DNA of 64,000 nucleotides from Phanerochaete sordida (Eukaryota > Basidiomycota > Agaricomycetes > Polyporales > Phanerochaetaceae). Position numbers and translations under genes: made by a program. The stretch lies in the NCBI GenBank assembly GCA_019973155.2, contig BPQB01000070.1, positions 62,001 to 126,000 on the forward strand, read 5' to 3'. Positions 1-10,575 of this stretch are shown piece after piece (position 1 is the stretch's first letter; each line of letters begins with the position of its first letter). Below the pieces are notes generated by a model that saw only the letters and a program-made list of their open reading frames with translations, was not told where the DNA came from and did no database searches.

Positions 1-193
1 CCGAATATTAACCTTCGCCGCTACGTGACCGTCGTGGAACTACGACAGCGTGAGCAACTTGCGGCGAAGGCTTGGGTAGTTTGGACTCACGAAGAACGTG
101 AGAAGTGACGGAACAATCAAGTGTTGAACATGAAGATTAAGGTAAACAGTACAATAGCTCACGCGCAGGGCTCGCCACATGTGCACTACGTTC

Positions 194-1437
194 TCATCCT
201 CTGGCCTTCATGCCTGTCTGGCTCTCCAGATCCGAGCTCGGTTCATTTTCACCTTCTGTTGTTGCGTTCTCCGTGGCGAGCCCCCTCCTCGTGCGTTCCA
301 TCCACTCTGCAAAGAGCTGCCGGCTCTGGTCGCTATCCATAGAGTACATGTTACTCGTTTGGTATGCGGGGTACGTGCGCCTGCGCACGGCATTGACGTA
401 GGCGGCGATGCCGTCGTCGACATGCTTCCTGAGATGGGCAAACTGGCGGACGAAGCGCGGCTTGCGGCCGCGCGAGTTGCCGAGCATGTCATCCCAGACG
501 AGGACCTGGCCGTCGGTGCCGCGGCCGGCGCCGATGCCGATGGTGAACGCGTGCTTGAGGCGGGACGTGGCGGCCTCGGCGACCTCGGGGGGCACGGCTT
601 CGAGGACGACCGCGACCGCACCCGCCTGCTCCATGACCAGGGCGTGTTCGACGAGGCGTTTCGCGCTGTGAAAGCGTCTGGCCTGCGGGAGGTAGCCGCC
701 GAGCTGCACGGCGCGCTGTGGCATGAGCCCCAGGTGCGCGAACACGGGGATACCCGCAAGGGTGAGATGCTCGACGTGGTGCGCAATCTCAGGCCCGCCC
801 TCGAGTTTCACGGCTTCCGCACCGCCCTCGCGCACTAGTCGCACAGCGTTGTGGAAGGTTTCCTCTGGAGTTCCGTGGTAGGTGCCAAAGGGCATGTCAA
901 CGACGAGGAACGGAGTCTTGCACCCCCGCGCAACGGCCTTGCAGTGGTGGATCATCTCGTCGAGGGTAATGCGAGTCGTGCTGTCGTAGCCGAGGCAGAC
1001 TTGGGCGAGTGAATCGCCGACAAGTACGATTTCGACTCTGCTTGCGTCGCAGGCGAGGCCGGTGGGGTAATCATAGGCAGTGAGCATGGAGATAGGCGTG
1101 CGGTACCTCTTCATCGTGCGAAGGTGAGCTAAAGTGATTTTGGTCCGCTCTGCAACAACGGTGAGCGAGGCCTCTAGAGAAGCGGGTGCCGTGACGTACC
1201 CCATTCAATGTACTTGTCGCCCCCAGCCCTTTCCACTTCTGCTACGATCTTGGGCTTTCCCTCAGGGACAGTGGCATCGAGGACCTTATCCTCCGTCTCC
1301 GCGGCCGAAGTCACTGGAGCTTCGGCAGTGTCTTCTGTGGCTTGTTCCGACACGGAGCTGACTCGCCTTGTTCCTGCGACAAGGTGTCTCGCGGCATTCC
1401 TCCTCAGGACGCGGGAGGCGAGAACTGGCCTGAACAT
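194..1437 (-). CDS. panB: 3-methyl-2-oxobutanoate hydroxymethyltransferase (ketopantoate hydroxymethyltransferase), mitochondrial-type
   Basis: Catalyses transfer of a hydroxymethyl group from methylene-tetrahydrofolate to 2-oxoisovalerate, giving ketopantoate in pantothenate/CoA synthesis. Two exons, 1437-1200 and 1149-194, joined across a 50-nt GT-AG intron; the join is in frame and gives 397 residues. Exon 1 has an Arg/Ala-rich, acid-poor start (MFRPVLASRVLRRNAARHL), which looks like a mitochondrial presequence. Exon 2 has the family signatures: MLTAYDYPTG near the start, the metal-binding region VEIVLVGDSLAQV, PFLVVDMPFGTY, EAVKLEGG, and HLGLMPQ. Both Asp residues of the LVGDS and VVDMPFG motifs are present. 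Length is normal for fungal homologues (ECM31). Identity is confident; only the exact start codon is inferred. Confidence 0.93.
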
Positions 1438-2477
1438 GGTGGGCGGGGGGAGGGAGATGCGGGGTGTGTGCAGAGTCGCCCGAGGTTGAAAAGTCTGTAC
1501 AGCAAGCGTGATAATTGATTACGAGGCCCAGGGGCTCCGATCGGCTAATGTGCGCTCCGGCGCGAGTGACGGGTGCAGTCTCCAGTCTTCGCGGCGGCAC
1601 CAACGAGCAGGGAGGCCGCCCTGGGGCCACACAGGGGATAAGTCGGGCTCTCACCGCCCGGCATTGAATACGAAGGTGACGTTGCGGTGAGAGCTCGGAC
1701 GGAGATGCCACGAGATGCCAGCAGCTACTCAGGGCCGCCAACCTTGCTGCTCTTGTGACTCGCGCCCGCCAGGAAGCGCAGAAATCCATCTGCTGCATAG
1801 AACAGAACTCGAGAGAGAAGATCTTGAAATCCTTTGGCTCGGTTTGACTTCATGTGCTTGTCGTAGGTGCGTATGGGTCCACGCCATCCGTCACCATACT
1901 CCGGGACTTGGCATCTTCGTCGTCGACGATGTCAAGCCCCGACGTGGCAGGCTAGCTCATTATCACCTAGGACAGCAAGGCTCTGTACTGCGCAATAGGA
2001 GGACGGAAAAGCAGGGCTCCTCACATCTTCGCAAATCCCGGTAAATTTATCGCTCGCCAACTTGCGCATAGGGACTTACCATGGTCTCGCACACCGCGGT
2101 CCTGGATCTGCCGCAGATGGTCTGCGACTACAACGGCTCGCTGACTGCGTCTGTGACGGTCTGGTAGAGCGGTCACCCAAGCGACTTCTTGTTCATGATA
2201 GCAAGCCGTCACTTAGAATTCTGGCGATCTGCTCGCGCGACCAGACCTCGAGTCGTGTATGGCACCCCGAGTGCTGGTTGCGGATAATCCTGGTATATTG
2301 ATATGCAGCGATGCAACTCTAGTTAAACAAGGGAATCGAAATACTCGACGTCGCCTGTGCGCCTGTACAGAAGCTTCGGCAACCGCTAGTCTCCAGTATT
2401 TTCGCTTGGAGGATGTCTGCTTGACCTGCACGCACGAGGGAAAGAGATTTGTGCCCTTGACAGGTGTTTGCCGTCTT
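1438..2477. other. Intergenic stretch, no supported gene
   Basis: Short ORFs on both strands show no family motif, no convincing splice series and no common reading frame. The part next to 1437 must hold the panB promoter. Nothing else stands out. Confidence 0.5.
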
Positions 2478-3395
2478 TTATACGAGCCGTATACTAGAGT
2501 TGACCTCCCTCTCTGCCCCAGCGATGATAATACCTCCAACTGGCCTACAGGCCGCCAGGGTCGGTGCTCCAAACGACACCCCAACGTCCACGGTCTGCAA
2601 TGGAATGTGAACGATCTTGGCCTGTGTCTCTTCTCCGACCAGGTGGCCGCACATGAGGTCGAGCTCGCAGTCCTTCATGCCGACCACGGGGAACGGATCG
2701 TCGGGCGGGGTGACGACGGATGAGACGCTCGACGGCGGCGACGCTTCGGGCGAGCGGTGGCCCGCGGGACTTTGGGCACGCGGCCAGTTCCAACCGTTCT
2801 GGGACGCGAGGAAGTGGTACGCAGGACCATCGCCAGAACCCAGAGCCGCACAACCGCTCTCGCGCCAGTCCTCGAGCGTGTTGTAGGGCGACTGCGCGAG
2901 GTGCAGCCGCGCGGCGAGGAGCGCGGCCGCGTCGTCGTCCATGACGTGCGCGGTCCGCAGAGTCCACCGCGTGCCTACGACCTCGACGTTGTGTTGCGCC
3001 CGCACGCGGCTCCAGTCGGCATGGGCGGCGGCCTCGCGCAGGAGCGCTTCGGACTCGTCTTCGTCGGCATATAGATGGTCTGTGGAGGTGGCCCAGGTGT
3101 AATTTGTGGGGTACGACGAGGGATGCAGGGTAGGGCGCACCGCGGCCACGCTGCGTCCAGCGCGGGCGGCCGCTCGATTTTGTTGAGATTGCCGGTCGAC
3201 CACCGCAGTGCCGAGAACATCGTGCCAATCTGTCCAGACCGTGCACAGCGTACTATGGAGCAGAGGCAACGGCGGCGAGGTGAGTTCGTTGACACTTCTG
3301 CGGGTCAGCAGATGCTCACTATGGGCCCGTAGGGGGATTGTGCTTCGGCTGGCTAGGGATGCCCTGGACCTTCCAGAGGTGCTTAACGTCTTCAA
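2478..3395 (-). CDS. Hypothetical protein, partial model
   Basis: An open frame of up to 305 codons whose middle looks protein-like: acidic/alanine-rich segments (ADEDESEALLREAAAHADW, MDDDAAALLAARLHL), then SPYNTLEDW, a Ser/Pro-rich linker, and VVGMKDCELDLMCGHLVGEE near the end. I do not recognise the family. The 5' end is uncertain. A second open frame at about 3440-3360 (MSIEDVKHLWKVQG) overlaps it out of frame, so the real gene may start there and splice in, with the 305-codon start being an artefact. No promoter or start is decided by the sequence. Confidence 0.45.
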   Translation of the reverse strand: MKTLSTSGRSRASLASRSTIPLRAHSEHLLTRRSVNELTSPPLPLLHSTLCTVWTDWHDVLGTAVVDRQSQQNRAAARAGRSVAAVRPTLHPSSYPTNYTWATSTDHLYADEDESEALLREAAAHADWSRVRAQHNVEVVGTRWTLRTAHVMDDDAAALLAARLHLAQSPYNTLEDWRESGCAALGSGDGPAYHFLASQNGWNWPRAQSPAGHRSPEASPPSSVSSVVTPPDDPFPVVGMKDCELDLMCGHLVGEETQAKIVHIPLQTVDVGVSFGAPTLAACRPVGGIIIAGAEREVNSSIRLV

Positions 3396-3793
3396 TCGAC
3401 ATGTCGGCTAGGTGATGCGTCGCGGCGAGCTCGGTGAGGATGGTGGTTGCAGAACAACTTGAACAAGACGGGACGTGGGCGGCTCGGTTTTATGGACCGC
3501 GGCTGTTTGTTTGTCTCGGCTCGGGAAAGACCAAACAAGACGCGTCGCGCTGCCCTTGAAGGCTCGATGTTCTCACGCAGAGATTCCTCCGGTCGACGGG
3601 TAGTGGCAGGGCCCACGGCAGTCGCGAAGTGACGAGAGCGAGAAAGAGTCCAATTGATGACAGGATGATTACAGGTGGGAAGAGTGATGATCGTACAGTT
3701 CCGGAGCTCATTACAACTATTGGTACAGGAAGATTCGAGACGACAGCGCGAGGGTTAGCGTGTGTAATCGCTGGGGACTCCGAAGCAACTCCT

Positions 3794-4257
3794 TCACCAG
3801 GTCAGGCCGAGACACTCGAGGCCGGGCAACGCGTCCAGCTCCTCGCTCTCTCCATTGAGCTTCAAAGAAGCAATCTTCTCCTCCAGGACGTACGCGGAGA
3901 GGGACCATGCAGGCTCTCCAACTTCCTCAAACAGGAGCGAGGCGGGAAGTTCGGGGCTCCCGGGGGCCGTTGAGTTAGGTGAGACGTCGACTTCATCTTC
4001 TTCGGGCAGGTGCAAGAGCTTGAAGAGTTTGACGGACGGGGGGCTTGAGGGGATGGTGTTGTCATTGGTGGCCGCGAGTCCCGAGATGTCAGGCTAGACA
4101 CGCAGGTAAGCGGACCATACACGCTCTAAAGGTTGCGGTAGCTCACCTTAACACCGTTGTGTGCAGCCGCGGAGGGGGTGGGGGAAGCGTTAGGAGACGT
4201 GGACATGTTGGAATGAGACTGGTTCTGAACGTCGATATCAGCGGCCTGCTCGAACAT
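3794..4257 (-). CDS. Small acidic hypothetical protein
   Basis: Two exons, 4257 (or 4206) to 4147 and 4093-3794, joined across a GTGAGC...TAG intron in frame. The product is 119 residues from the inner ATG (4206) or 136 from the outer one (4257). It starts with a Ser/Pro/Ala-rich stretch, then has VKLFKLLHLPEEDEVDV and a Leu/Glu-rich C-terminal half containing WSLSAYVLEEKIASLKL. There is no recognisable domain, signal peptide or membrane segment. The gene model rests only on the clean splice and maintained frame. Confidence 0.5.
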
Positions 4258-5903
4258 AGCGCGAGTGGTCCTGCTTACTATGTGCGTGAGCCAAATATGT
4301 GCTGTAGTCGTTTGGGTATGAAGTGCTGAGGGGAGCCGCAATAGGAAAACTTGGACTGGAAGTATGGCTCGAGGTTGTTGTTCGAGTGAGAGAGGGCGGG
4401 GTCGCGTCTAGCGCGCTTATATACACCTGGTCTGGTCACGCCCCCGCAACCAAACAATATAATGCACCGCTAATCCCTTGTCTGAGCACTTATTCCTTTG
4501 ATTCTCACGCGTATCTGTGACAAAAGATCCGCCGCAAAGGCATTCCCGCTGTCCGTCCCGCCGCCGATGGCCCCGCCACAGTGCCCACCCAGGATGTCCC
4601 CCGACGCGTATTCGCGCGGACGAGTAGCTGCGATGTATCACTGATCTACCTGCGGCAGCAGGGGCGCGGACGTCGTGGCGTATCGTGTCTCAGATGGGGA
4701 AGAGGGCGCTGCGGCCAAAGCATCGCGCCCGTAATCATTTCTGTGAATAACACTGCCGCGGTCCCGGTGGCAATGAGGACCACACCGCGTACACCCTTCA
4801 CAATGGCCGTCACATTGCTCTAAACTCTACACCCGACGTACATGTCGACGATTTCACCGCGCCGAAGCCCGCCACCCGCGTCGAGCGACCAGGCACCGCC
4901 CGCCCTCGAGGCAGGCAGAAGCACCGAATTAAGTTCAGACGGATAACCCCAGATTAAATTCCAAGAGCTCAGGGTATTAGCCGCTCTCCCGCGCTTCCCT
5001 GATGTTCGCTCGATATATCATGGATAACGTGGGATTGGAAGCGATCTGCCCGGGAAGGGACTGAGTGGCAGTGGGCCGCGCTCATCGTGGGATCGCCCGC
5101 CCGCCCGCCCCTCTCGATGGCCATCCAGCGGCGGGAGGAAGTATACGAGATGGTCTGCACAACGTCTGAGGCAATCCCCACGCAAAGCTGATCCAGAATG
5201 AAAATCGCGTGGGTTTCATTACAAAGAGCATGCGCCTGCGGTGCTTTGGCCGCCTCCGTTAGGCTTTTAAGCTAGCTGCCCTCATCGTCATCCTCCCTGT
5301 GAGTATCCCAGAATCGCGATAGACACCCTCTAGATAGGGTCGCCGGACACCACCGCAGGCCATAGTGACGTTCTATATGCTTCGCGCCAACCTGATCTTC
5401 GGTCCATCGGGCGATGAGCGTCGCGCAAAGAGACGGTGGGCAAATCGTAAGAGATAACTGGATTGACACGACGGTCGGTAATGGGAGCTCGGTACATTCG
5501 AACGCACGATGCAGGTAAGGTATGTATGGTGACGGGAGTGGTACGTGGGTACTACGTGCTACTGGGGGGAGGCGCTGGTGGTGAACGTTCATGAGCGCGG
5601 GGGGAGGAGAGGAGGAGGGGATCATATACTAAGAGACAACGGGGAGGTATGCATAGATGTCCACTATTTGAAACTTCCCCAACCTCTGGTTAGTATCGCC
5701 GCGCGAGCTCTTGCAGCTGCGACGGTGTCGTCGAGGTTCGTCCGGAGAGTGGCGGCAGAGGCCGCAGCCTCGTCGTTGCACGCTTCTCGCGGCCGTGGGA
5801 CAGCAGCCCTGGGGGCGCTGGTGACTCTAGGAGTCGTTGTGTAGGCGTTGTTACGGGTGCCGATTGACGGGGGTGTCCAGACCAGGGGCTGTGGAGCCTG
5901 GCT
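4258..5903. other. Intergenic stretch, no supported gene
   Basis: Between two minus-strand genes. ORFs of up to about 117 codons occur on both strands but none has family motifs or plausible exons. No tRNA or repeat was seen. Confidence 0.45.
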
Positions 5904-6632
5904 CTAGTCCCGGACGTCGAACATGTACTCGTCCCCGCCGTCGTCCTCGTCGTCGCTGGGCAGCTCGCAGCAGCCAAGGTAAGGCGCGTTGAGGAGGGCA
6001 CGATCTGCGTCGGTGGGGTTGTACTGGAGGGTGTCGGCAACGATCTCGTCTCTGTTGTAGCCGGGGACGTCGCAGTATGTGATGTGGGTGTCCTCAATCT
6101 CTCCCATCTCGAGCTCGAGGTACCAGGCGGATTTGGGGGCAACGTTCAAGCCGCAGAAGCGGTCGACGAGAGTATTGACACTACTCTCGAGCCGTGGACG
6201 TGCAGCAGCATAGTGAGCCGCGTAGCTCTGCTCGAAGCTGCCACTCGAAGTGCTGACAGAATCGCCGCTCCATGCCATGTCTGGAACATCATCGGCGGGA
6301 GGAGGGCTCCCAACCCGTCCGACGATGTGAGTATCGATTGTTCCCTGAGGGAGAGATGGGTGGAGGGAGAACCGTTCTTGGTGGTTGATACCGGGGGTGC
6401 TGGAGAACAGCTTGCTGCGAGCAGTGTTCGTCGCGTCGTAGACGTTTTCGGGCTGAAAAATATAAGCACAGAGACTATTTCGATGCCATTTGCTACATAC
6501 GAGGATAAAGTCTTCGTCGATGGGTCCGGCAGCCATGTCGAGTGCCTCGAATTGACCTTGATACGAGGCTGCGTGCGTGTCTTGCATGTCGCCGACGTGG
6601 GTGGGGATGGAGGAGCGTTGGATGTAAGACAT
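5904..6632 (-). CDS. Hypothetical protein with acidic C-terminus
   Basis: Exons 6632-6501 and 6452-5904, separated by a 48-nt GTATGT...TTTTTCAG intron. The intron is a multiple of three and stop-free, so unspliced reading would also stay open. Product 226 residues. The start MSYIQRSSIPTHVGD was preferred over an in-frame ATG 54 codons upstream because the upstream stretch is low-complexity. The middle contains SSGSFEQSYAAHYAAARPRL and the C-terminus is very acidic (SDDEDDGGDEYMFDV). Family unknown. Size, Ser-rich body and acidic regions recall the protein at 13.3-14.0 kb, but I see no clear alignable motif between them. Confidence 0.6.
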   Translation of the reverse strand: MSYIQRSSIPTHVGDMQDTHAASYQGQFEALDMAAGPIDEDFILVCSKWHRNSLCAYIFQPENVYDATNTARSKLFSSTPGINHQERFSLHPSLPQGTIDTHIVGRVGSPPPADDVPDMAWSGDSVSTSSGSFEQSYAAHYAAARPRLESSVNTLVDRFCGLNVAPKSAWYLELEMGEIEDTHITYCDVPGYNRDEIVADTLQYNPTDADRALLNAPYLGCCELPSDDEDDGGDEYMFDVRD

Positions 6633-7746
6633 GCTGGTGGGGGGACTTGGTTGAGGAGGAAGGTAGCTGCGGGGGTGATGAGAGTAGAGAGTCAAGAGGC
6701 TGCGCGTCGAACATAGGACATGGGCGGCAAAGCCTTCCAGCTCCGATACAAGTAGCGATCGCAGATTATCGCTCGGCTTCCTTAATGAACTCATCTTCTC
6801 GATATTTGGACATCGGATTTGGGCTTGAGGTCCCTTTGGGACCGCCTCGAGGTCGCAAACGCGCAGACGGTGGGAGATTGGTGGACGGAAGAGGGTCAGA
6901 CGGGCTTGCCGCGGACTCTGGATGCCGATTCTCCGACTAATACGCGTCGCTCCGAAGAGGACGGGGACGCGAGGCAGTCTTCACACATGTGTTTGCACCT
7001 TCAGGTGGAGCTCGAGGGGCAGTTCTCAGCTAATCAGCTTGATCCGACCGCACTGCCCAGGTTCACTGCACTGCCGAGTGGCAGTCAGAGCAGCCCATGG
7101 GAATTGGGGTTCAGTTTGAGAACAATAGCATGTGCTGAGCAGATGTCACTCTCACATTTACGCGCACACGACTCTTCACGAATGTACGGTCTGGATGTTC
7201 GAGGCCGTCGCGATGGCGGTACGACGACATCGGCGGCCTAGAACAGTGATTCATCAATCCTCGTCCTAATACCACCTTCTGTACCCCGTTATAGCGCTCT
7301 CAGCGGCACAAGGGCAGAGTAGGTGGCAGCTCAAAGTTCCAACGACGGATCGCAGCTCATCGCAAACAGGTACCGGCGATTTACCGGCGGCAAGCCCTCA
7401 CTGCAATACACGACACATGAGCATGCAAATTTTTACACTTTCCTGCCCAGGATTTCCGCGAAACCGTGCTTACCGCGGAAGATGCGGGGCGGACGATCGC
7501 GAACATCCGGAAACACTCATTGCCGAGATCTTCGTGGCGGGCTCAGCTCAAGCGCCCGCGCCACGGTGGCCTCGCCTGCCTTTTCTGGGCTTCCGATCCA
7601 CGCACAGCAAGCGAGCGGGAGCTTTAGAAGGCAGGAAACTCACCTCCCATTCGCGGGATTCGTCGTCTTCACCTTTAGAACTGGTGGCGAGAGCTGAAGT
7701 GTGTGGTATGGTAAAATGTGAAGATAAGTCAAGTAACCAAGATAGC
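6633..7746. other. Intergenic stretch, no supported gene
   Basis: Holds the 5' flank of the minus-strand gene ending at 5904 and the 3' flank of KRI1. Plus-strand ORFs of 90-140 codons here lack any family motif or splice support. Confidence 0.45.
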
Positions 7747-10254
7747 TCAGGCCTCCTGTGACTCCTGGTTCGACTTCTTGTGCCGTCGTCGCTTCCGCTT
7801 GGACGACGGCTCGGCCGTTGCATCTGCTGCCTCCTCTAGCGCGGGCTGCGGCTCGGCGACCTTGCGCTTCTTCCCGCTCTCCTTCTTCGGCTTCTCCTCC
7901 TGTTCCGGCGCACCCTGGTCCTCCTCGGCGCCCTCCTCGAGGCTCACGCCGAGGTCCGCAGCGGCCTTCTCGCGCATACGCTCCTTCTTGCCCTTGCGCT
8001 TCTTCGCGGGCTTTTCGGGGAGCACTTTTGTGATGTCCTCGCCCGCGCCGAGCGCATGCCCGCGCTGCCGGATCTTGTCCTTGAGCTCCTTGAGCTTCGC
8101 CGTGCGGTTGTTGTCCCAGCCGCCGCCGTCCTTGCGGTACGGCGCGAACTTCTTGAGGCCCATGTATTGGTTGAGCTCCGCGTCCGTCGCGAGCAGGATC
8201 TCGACCGGTGAGAGCGCGAAGGCCTGTGGTTGCACCTTCGTGTATCTGAAGCGCGTGGGCATGCCGGCGACCTGTGCGTCGAAGTGAGCATGAGTGGGGC
8301 AAAGCACTCAAAGTGGGGAAACGCACCATGTCGTTGAACTCAAGACCGTACAGCTCGTCCATGTACTCGTCCAGCTTGCGCTTGCGCATGTCCTCCGTCC
8401 CGTCCCACTCCTCGTCGTCCCGCACGACGTCGGCGTCCATCTCGTCGATGTCAACGCCCTCGTCGTCCTCGGGCTCGTCCTTCTTTTTCTTCTTTTTCTT
8501 CTTCTTTTTGCTCGACGAGTCTTCGTGCACGATGTCAGTGATGTCGATGTCGTCATCCCATGTCGGCTTCTCCGCGTCGAAGTCGTCGTCTGCTTCGTCC
8601 ATGCCGTAGATTTTGGTCATCTGGTTGTCGTGCTTCTCCGGGTCCCAATCGCTGTCAAGGTCGAGCTCTTGCAGCGCTGAAATAGCTGGTCAGCACCTCA
8701 AGAGGCTGGAGGGATGCAAGGAGCGCACCTTCGGTCTCATCGACGTGCTTACCACCCTCCTTCCCTATCCGTTCGAGCTTTGACCGGATCTCCTTCATCT
8801 TCAACGCCTTGAGCCGCTTCACCTCTTCCTTCTTCTTCAGCATCTCCTCCTCCTTGCGAGCCTTCCGCCGTTCTCGCTCGGCTTTACGACTGCTCTCTTC
8901 TCGCCGGACGGTCTCGTTGAGTGTACGAGGGTATCTCGGAATGTGGTCCGCGCCACTACAAAAATCGGCAAGCTCAGCGTCAGCGCATCGCGAGAACGGT
9001 CGCACACGTACGGCTCCTCGAAGCGGAAGTTGTATGAACTCTCGAAGCGGTCCGCGACTTCGTCGAACTCATCCTCGTCGACGCCGTCTGCTCCTTCATC
9101 GTCGGCCACGGAGCCTGATTGCCGCTGCTCTTCCTCGCCATCGTCTTCGTCCATAGGGGAATCCGCGCGGGCCTTGCCCCTGCCCTTCTTGCCCTTCGAC
9201 TCGGTGATCTCTTTGTAGGTCGGGAGACGTTTCGCGTCGCGGTCAATCCAGCCACGGCCGAGGATGTAGCTGCGCGGAGATGAGCGCATATCAGAATGGG
9301 TACGGATCGTTGCACGCACTTCATCAAGAATTCCTGGTCCTCCTCCGTCTTGCTCTTTCCGCTCTCCTTCTTCCCCTTCTTGTCTTTCCTCTTCTTACTC
9401 GACTTGCTCTCCTCCGCGTCGTCAGCAATAAACGCGCTGGCGCCCTCTTCGATCGTGATGAGCTCCTTCAAGTCCGTGCCGACCTCGCGCTGGAGGTACT
9501 CCTGATACTCCTCCTCTTCGCGCTCGAGCTCGTCCTTCGTCTTCTCGCGGGGCACAAGGAGATCGTCATCGGACTCTGCCGCTTCAACAGCAGTGTGAAA
9601 AGCCGCGATGGTCTCGTTCCGCAAAGCTGCCTGCTCCTTGACATGTGTGATGGGCTCCGGCGACGGGGAACGAGAGTCGGGGTTCAGCGCAGCTTGGAGG
9701 TTTTGCTGCTTGATCGTCAAGGGTTTGGACTGCGCGGAGTAGGCTACTCGTTAGAAAGAGTATTGGCGTAGTAACATGCTATGGCGCACCTTGTCTTTCG
9801 GGCCCCGGACGGTGAGCTTGGCTTCGGCGGTCTTCTGCACCTCCTCTGTACAACCATTTGAATCAAGTATCTGAGCCAGTCATTCCTGTAGACGCACCTT
9901 CAAACACATCCTTCCCCGACTGGTAGATGGCAGGGTCCTTACGCTTTATCCTGGCGAGCGTGCGCAGGATAGCTGCGTCAACCGCAGGGGTAAGCTCCTC
10001 GCCGTCTTCGTCTTCGGACTCCGCTTCCTCCGAGTCTTCCTCTTCGTCCGCATTCTCGTCTACGTCCGAGCCATACTTGTCCTTGACTGAGTAGCTGTCA
10101 GAAAATTTCTGAATGATCTTGCGCGAGGTTACGCACGCTTCTGAAGCTCCTCCCTCTCCTTCCTGTACTCGAACGCTTTCGCGTAGTGCTCATTGATGGT
10201 GAGCTCGTGGATGTCCTCAGGCTCGGAGTCAGAGGCAAGAATATCCGCCTTCAT
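7747..10254 (-). CDS. KRI1: KRI1-like ribosome biogenesis protein
   Basis: Nucleolar factor needed for 40S ribosomal subunit assembly in yeast. Eight exons: 10254-10137, 10086-9898, 9845-9790, 9729-9320, 9269-9012, 8955-8729, 8676-8327 and 8271-7747; all phases agree and give 710 residues. The start has the Kri1 hallmark LTINEHYAKAFEYRKEREEL followed, after the first intron, by KLKDKYG. Further matches are FLMNYILGRGWID, YNFRFEEP and HIPRYPRTLNETVRREE. The Kri1 C-terminal domain begins with MPTRFRYTKVQPQAFALSP and contains EILLATDAELNQYMGLKKF. A run of about ten lysines precedes an acidic patch in exon 7, and the extreme C-terminus is Lys/Arg-rich (KRKRRRHKK), fitting nucleolar location. It is transcribed divergently from the gene starting at 10576. 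Confidence 0.92.
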
Positions 10255-10575
10255 CCTGATTTATTCAGGAGCCGCGTAGGCTGTCCAGGAATAGATGCCG
10301 GAGGACTGGAAGGAGAGTGGATGTGGAATTACGGCCTGTCTGAAGGCCACGGACGAGCCAAATGGGCGCCTCGCAAAATCTGAAGTCTGGATCTCGATCG
10401 TGCATCACGTGCAGCGTCACGACCTACTGTGGTCACGTTGAGTTCCACAATGCGTCACGGGATGCGTTACATTTGGTGGTGGAATGTGGTCGCGGTTTCG
10501 CAGCTTGTCCCCAACGTTTGCCTCCGTCGCTCACATCCGCCACACTCAGTCTGCCACTCGCCGTACTCTACACAC
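10255..10575. promoter_or_regulatory. Bidirectional promoter region between KRI1 and the 615-residue protein gene
   Basis: The two genes start 321 bp apart in opposite directions, so this interval must hold both promoters. No obvious TATA box was seen. The ATG at 10429 is in frame with the plus-strand gene but gives a non-conserved-looking leader. Confidence 0.5.
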